A DNA stretch of 24,374 nucleotides from Gnetum montanum (taxonomy: Eukaryota; Streptophyta; Gnetopsida; Gnetales; Gnetaceae): the NCBI GenBank assembly GCA_015680685.1, contig MNCI01028423.1:9026-33399 (forward strand). The letters are read 5' to 3'. The position numbers and the translations under genes are program-made. Positions 20,396 to 24,374 of the stretch are shown piece by piece. The notes beneath the pieces were generated by a model. That model was not told where the DNA came from, did no database searches, and saw only the letters and a program-made list of their open reading frames with translations. Every line of letters starts with the position of its first letter. Within the stretch, counting starts at the first letter, position 1.

Positions 20396-21040
20396 AATGA
20401 ATAATTTTTCCCAAAAAAATTAACAGTCACAAAAACCACACTCAATTTTTACATGATTCCCCCACTTGGATACTCCACACTTAGATGGTAGATTCCTTAT
20501 ACACCTCTAGACTTTGTTTGTTTGAAATGTGATTTGAAGGACACCACATCCTATATAAGCTCTAAGCTCATCTTCAAAATGTTTCTTTGTTGTGAAACTA
20601 CTTAATCTCGCAAGGTCCCAACAAGCTTAAAAAGTGAGTAAAAAAATCCCACAACCTTTAAAACATGAGCTTTGCTCTGAAGTGTTTTGACATTGCACAA
20701 ACACTTGATCTCTTAGGATCCCAAAAATCTCAATAATGATGCCTTCTCATAAGAAGCACATCAACCCCACTAGGCAACAAAGAAAGAGAAACAAAAACAA
20801 GGAAATAATGTACCTAAATTATAGGCCCTTGTACTTTGAGGTAAAATACAACAAATAATCAATACAATAATACAAATAATATCAAAATGAAGTGCACAAG
20901 TATAATATACAATGATCAATATGATAGTGACAATTCAAGCACAACATTTGCAAAAAACCCAAGAAAATGAAGTCTTCTTATAGCCTTGACGTTTTTAAAA
21001 ATGCCTCAAAATTCATATAATAATTATCTAACAGCTAGTG
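20396..21040. other. No gene seen
   Basis: AT-rich sequence directly upstream of the truncated pol on its own strand. It could be part of a rearranged 5' LTR or leader of the same element, since it leads into the AGACATCT-type cluster at 21041, but no LTR end or primer-binding site was found. Confidence 0.4.
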
Positions 21041-21210
21041 TAGACATCCTTTAAGATTGGGATGTCTCTCTAAAATTGACTTCAAATTTGGAGAGAGGTC
21101 TATTCTAAAAGTAAGATGTCTTCTTTCCAAAGGAGACATCTCCTATTTTTGGAAGACATTTACTCTTCACGGGAGATGTATTTGGGGTGACATCTCTTCT
21201 AAAGGGTCCA
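21041..21210. repeat. Second cluster of AGACATCT / AGATGTCT motifs
   Basis: Close copies include GACATCC, GGATGTCTC, AGATGTCTTC, AGACATCTCC, AGACATTT and GACATCTC, again in both orientations. The cluster is of the same kind as at 17688-17850 but the sequence around it is only weakly alike. It may be a diverged 5' LTR of the minus-strand gypsy remnant or another member of its family. Confidence 0.5.
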
Positions 21211-23242
21211 AAAATAAAATTTCTTGTTTTGATGCTAGGAGCTTCCTGATGTCTTCAAACAAGTTCCCATAGATCCTATAATCTCCTAGACTTATCAAAA
21301 TGAATAAAAAACACTCCAAAACATGCTAAAAGATCTAAGAATCATCATTAACAAACTCAATACAAATAGACACATTTAGATTTCTTTCAATCTCTAGAAC
21401 ATCTTCATTTATCTTTAGTATTTATTCTTTCCCTTGATCCTAATTTGCTTATGAATTCCTTGTCCATGATATCCATGCTTCTTTGAGTCGTTGTCCAATC
21501 TTCCTTAACTACTTATCCATGTTTTTGTCTTGTGACACAACAACCACAAAAACATCCTTTGTTCTCCATTTTCCTTAAGGTTTTTGACATATCAAAAGGT
21601 CAAAAATCTTCCATTTTTAGTAATGTCCAAAACTTAAGAAAATGGATGAGTGTAATCATAAAAAGCACATATACTTCTTTCCCTTTTTGAACTTGAACAA
21701 AAAGAATTTGAGCTTAGCAACAAGATAGATCAAAATAATGCACAACATTCATCCAAGTAAGACCTTATAAAAGTTTCTAAATAAATTTCCAAGTACATAC
21801 ATACTCATTATACAAAAGATATATTAGAAATTTCTAATATATCCACATGGATCATAAGTATCTTGAAGAATTTTAAGGTATATTATCCATTCCTTTTTAA
21901 AACTTCCTAAAAGGCCTTCATAATAGAAATATGAGTACTTATTGGTTTAGTGTAGTTCATATTAACAAAAGAAGGCTTAAGTACTCAAAAGAAGTTATAT
22001 TCATAGTATTATGTACTATCATATTGATACAAAGATTTAGCAAAGGAAGAAAAATTAGGTAAAGAGTACACATTCCTAGGTATCGAACTCATAGGATGAT
22101 GATGAAAATCTAAATTTCATTAAGAGTTTCTCTTTATCTATCAATAAAAAAAATTTAAAATCAATGAGCCATAACTAATTCAAATACAAAAAATACAATC
22201 CTTTCAATTAATGTCCAAGAGTATTTAAAACCAGAGGTTGAAGCCCAAAGTTTAAGCATTTAGGATCATGTAACCTATCTTTTCAAATAAATAAGTCATT
22301 AGTATTAAATAACTATAAAATCTATGAAAAGAAGAGTATATATATGCACATTTAGAAACAACTAAACATATCCTTAATAAGATGTCCATAAAGCAATTTT
22401 TATATATCCATGTTAATTTTAAATACCAACACCAAGTAATATGTCATAAAGAAAAATATCCAAAAGAAATATTGATAAAAAAGTAACTATACTTTTACCT
22501 TGGATACTTTACCATACTCTTAAATGAATAGTCCTCTTTCTACTCATTTTCAGTTATGGATGTTAAAGTGTGAGGTTTTGCTGTTTGAGTGTCTTTTGGT
22601 AAAACTCTCAAAGGACTCACCCTACACTAGTGGCCTATGATAATCAGTGATGGCATATAGGCTCCCCCTGCATATGAGTAGATATCATTTTCATTTCAAA
22701 GCTTCCTTTGTGCCCTTTTCGATCAGCTTGTTCTTTTCAAAAAGATAATCATCATGCTCGTTTTATTATCAAAGAACTACTCCTGCAATGCAACATTAAG
22801 ATCAAGTGTGGAGATTAAGGTCTCCTATTAATAGTAGTTCATGATAATTCCTTTTTCTTAGAAGATTCATGAATTTCATCAAAGGAATTAATGTAAAAGC
22901 TTAAATTATTAAAAAAAACTTCCATAAGAAATGAACTTTGTAATATCAAAGGAAACTACAATGTATAATAAAAGTTCATGAAATATATGAAAGGGTCTTT
23001 AAACCACCTAAAACTGCTATATTCTAGTTAAGAGAATGATTTATTAAAAAAATTAAGAGCATTACATGTAGGATATTATATTATATCTTTTAATGAACTT
23101 CAAGATCAAGCAAAAATTTCTTTGATTTTCCAAAAAATTTCAATACCTTCCATTCAATTATAAAAATAAATTAATCTAGTCTAATCTCATCAAGTCAAGT
23201 AATAATGATTATACCTATACTTATCATTACTTACCTTGCTTT
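21211..23242. other. AT-rich DNA, no gene assigned
   Basis: About 2 kb with no frame I can name. It contains the 26-bp palindrome at 21818-21843. Near 22660-22675 the minus strand reads GCAGGGGGAGCC, a purine-tract-like word. The minus-strand frame to its right has a piece resembling the end of a copia RNase H (DNKTSMM), but this is too weak to annotate. Confidence 0.4.
21818..21843. repeat. Perfect 26-bp palindrome
   Basis: The half GATATATTAGAAA is followed at once by its exact reverse complement with no spacer. It could form a cruciform or a hairpin in RNA. No gene or element edge was found next to it. Confidence 0.9.
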
Positions 23243-24374
23243 TTGATGGATATCATGATGTCTAGTAGGCTTGAGAATGAGATTCCTCTTCTAAGGTTTC
23301 TCTTTCATAAAATTGTTGGAGGGAGCCTTCTTACTAATAATTATGATGAATCTCTTGAACAACTTCACACTAGGTTAAAAGGGGTTGAGGGTGCAATGGG
23401 GATGTTGGTTTTCTATCAATCCTTGGCAGAGGTTACCCAACATAAAATTTAGAAGGTGTTGGATATGATCCACCAAGAGAATGTGAAGCTAACCATAGAA
23501 AATCATCACTTGCAAAATGTTGATATACTAATTTTATCCATCCATAGTAGGAGAAACTAGCTAGAGTAAACATAGAGTTAAGGATATTCGTAGCTGAGAA
23601 TAGAAACATCTCCATAGAGGAGGTTCATGCTCTTCACCAAAAGATTGCAATAGAAGTAGCTGCCTGGAAATCAGAGGCTCTCAAATTTGAGAAAGTTAAA
23701 GATCACTACAGAGACTAGGTTAGCCTATAGAAGGAATTAAATGAGAAACACATCTAAGCGATGAAGAAAAAGGTGAATGAGACCCTCCAGCAACTCCAAT
23801 AAGGACATTAATTATTAGAGTCCATCATTGATGATTTTGATTAATACAATAAAGCAACACTTTGCCTAAAGAAGTTGCAGATAGAGGAGATGACTACATA
23901 TATGAAGCTTGCCAATCTTTAGTATGTAGACCTGGCTATGTTAATTGCTAGAAAACCATTGTTAGAATTGGAAAAGCAAGTGGCCAACTTGAACTTGTTG
24001 TAAGAGGCCAAGTTCAAGCATGAAAAGGACATTAAGCAAAATCTTATAGTGGCAAACATTAAACTTGAGGTTCTCAAGGGAAAATGCACTAATTAGAGAT
24101 TTGTTGGTGAGAGCTTGGCCAAAAGCATGAATGACTACCAAGAGGTACAGAACATAGTAAAGGTGTTCAATGTTGAATGCAAATAATTTGCTACTTGGTT
24201 CATCAACATCAAGCAGTGATTTCCAATAATGCCTTGGCCATGGGATATCCCCATTCTAGCCCACATTAATGATGCCATGTGGACTGTGAATGATTCCTGG
24301 ATAAGGAGAAGAAGATGAAGCAATTACTACATGCCTTTTGCCTTCCATTGAAGGTAGCAACCTTAGTAGGATAG
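23243..24374 (+). pseudogene. Second, diverged copy of the ORF2 coiled-coil region (runs off the window)
   Basis: The order of blocks matches the C-terminal half of the 5435-8237 ORF. HQENVKLTIENHHL (near 23475-23515) parallels EENKQLAIDN. ENRNISIEEVHALHQK, then WKSEALKFEKVKDHYRD (23605-23720), parallels LLIEEVHAIHYK, then WKNEAKQHEKLKEHF. VDLAMLIARKPLLELEKQV (23930-23985) parallels ANLAMLTVGN and IELEGQV. IVANIKLEVLKG parallels VANSELEVIKA, and MPWPWDI parallels LCPWEV. Identity is about one third by eye over the best 75 residues. Many stops interrupt it, again often at likely Gln codons. The first 70 codons are open. The N-terminal globular part of ORF2 is not seen to the left. Whether it sits in its own LTR element cannot be told from this window. 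Confidence 0.68.

Noticed and set aside
22660-22870. Possible copia RNase H end with purine tract on the minus strand
   Set aside because: Only a few residues (DNKTSMM and a later RTS) recall the family, the frame breaks at once, and no LTR start follows the purine run. Too weak to annotate.
1-24374. CRISPR arrays, tRNA or rRNA genes, bacterial-type operons
   Set aside because: No regular spacer-repeat pattern, cloverleaf with A/B boxes, or conserved rRNA stretch was seen. The content is that of a plant repeat region.

Overview
The window looks like nuclear DNA from a land plant with a large, repeat-filled genome. It is AT-rich, consists mostly of old retrotransposon remains nested in each other, and has no intact host gene. 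The transposon types (a Ty3/gypsy-like element with a tRNA-Asp-type primer site, a chromovirus-like gypsy pol, an L1-type LINE) are all usual in seed plants. A gymnosperm is my best guess from the degree of decay, but the sequence does not prove it. No tRNA, rRNA, CRISPR array or bacterial-type operon was seen.

Left third (554-9281): one complete, old LTR retrotransposon with two LTRs (785 and 856 bp), a perfect 5-bp target duplication (ATCTA), a primer-binding site, a purine tract and a TATA box in each LTR. Its interior has only two decayed reading frames: a gag (about 1475-3472) and, after a 2-kb non-coding stretch, a roughly 930-codon second frame (5435-8237). ORF2 has an N-terminal globular part and a very long coiled-coil part. 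I found no protease, reverse transcriptase, RNase H or integrase. It therefore looks like a non-autonomous element that carries a large accessory ORF just before the 3' LTR, where some plant elements carry an env-like gene. A diverged second copy of the coiled-coil part lies at the right edge (23243-24374), so the ORF belongs to a repeated family. This is the most interesting signal in the window.

Middle (9287-16970): mostly AT-rich DNA without recognisable genes. It holds a probable minus-strand LTR with a G-rich purine tract (11707-12138), an L1-type LINE reverse-transcriptase remnant (about 13065-14084), and a decayed CCR4-type deadenylase gene copy (15942-16771), the only host-gene-derived sequence found.

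Right third (16971-21210): a minus-strand Ty3/gypsy remnant with 3' LTR, purine tract, integrase and RNase H. Its RNase H is split by a solo LTR (19624-20199) with a perfect TTTGT target duplication; taking out the LTR and one duplication rejoins the RNase H frame. Short AGACATCT/AGATGTCT motifs are clustered in the gypsy LTR and again at 21041-21210. From 21211 to 23242 I see only AT-rich DNA with one perfect 26-bp palindrome.

The order of events can be partly read: the gypsy pol copy is older than the solo LTR inside it, and the 554-9281 element is old too, since its LTRs differ at about 20 of 168 positions in the one stretch I counted by hand.
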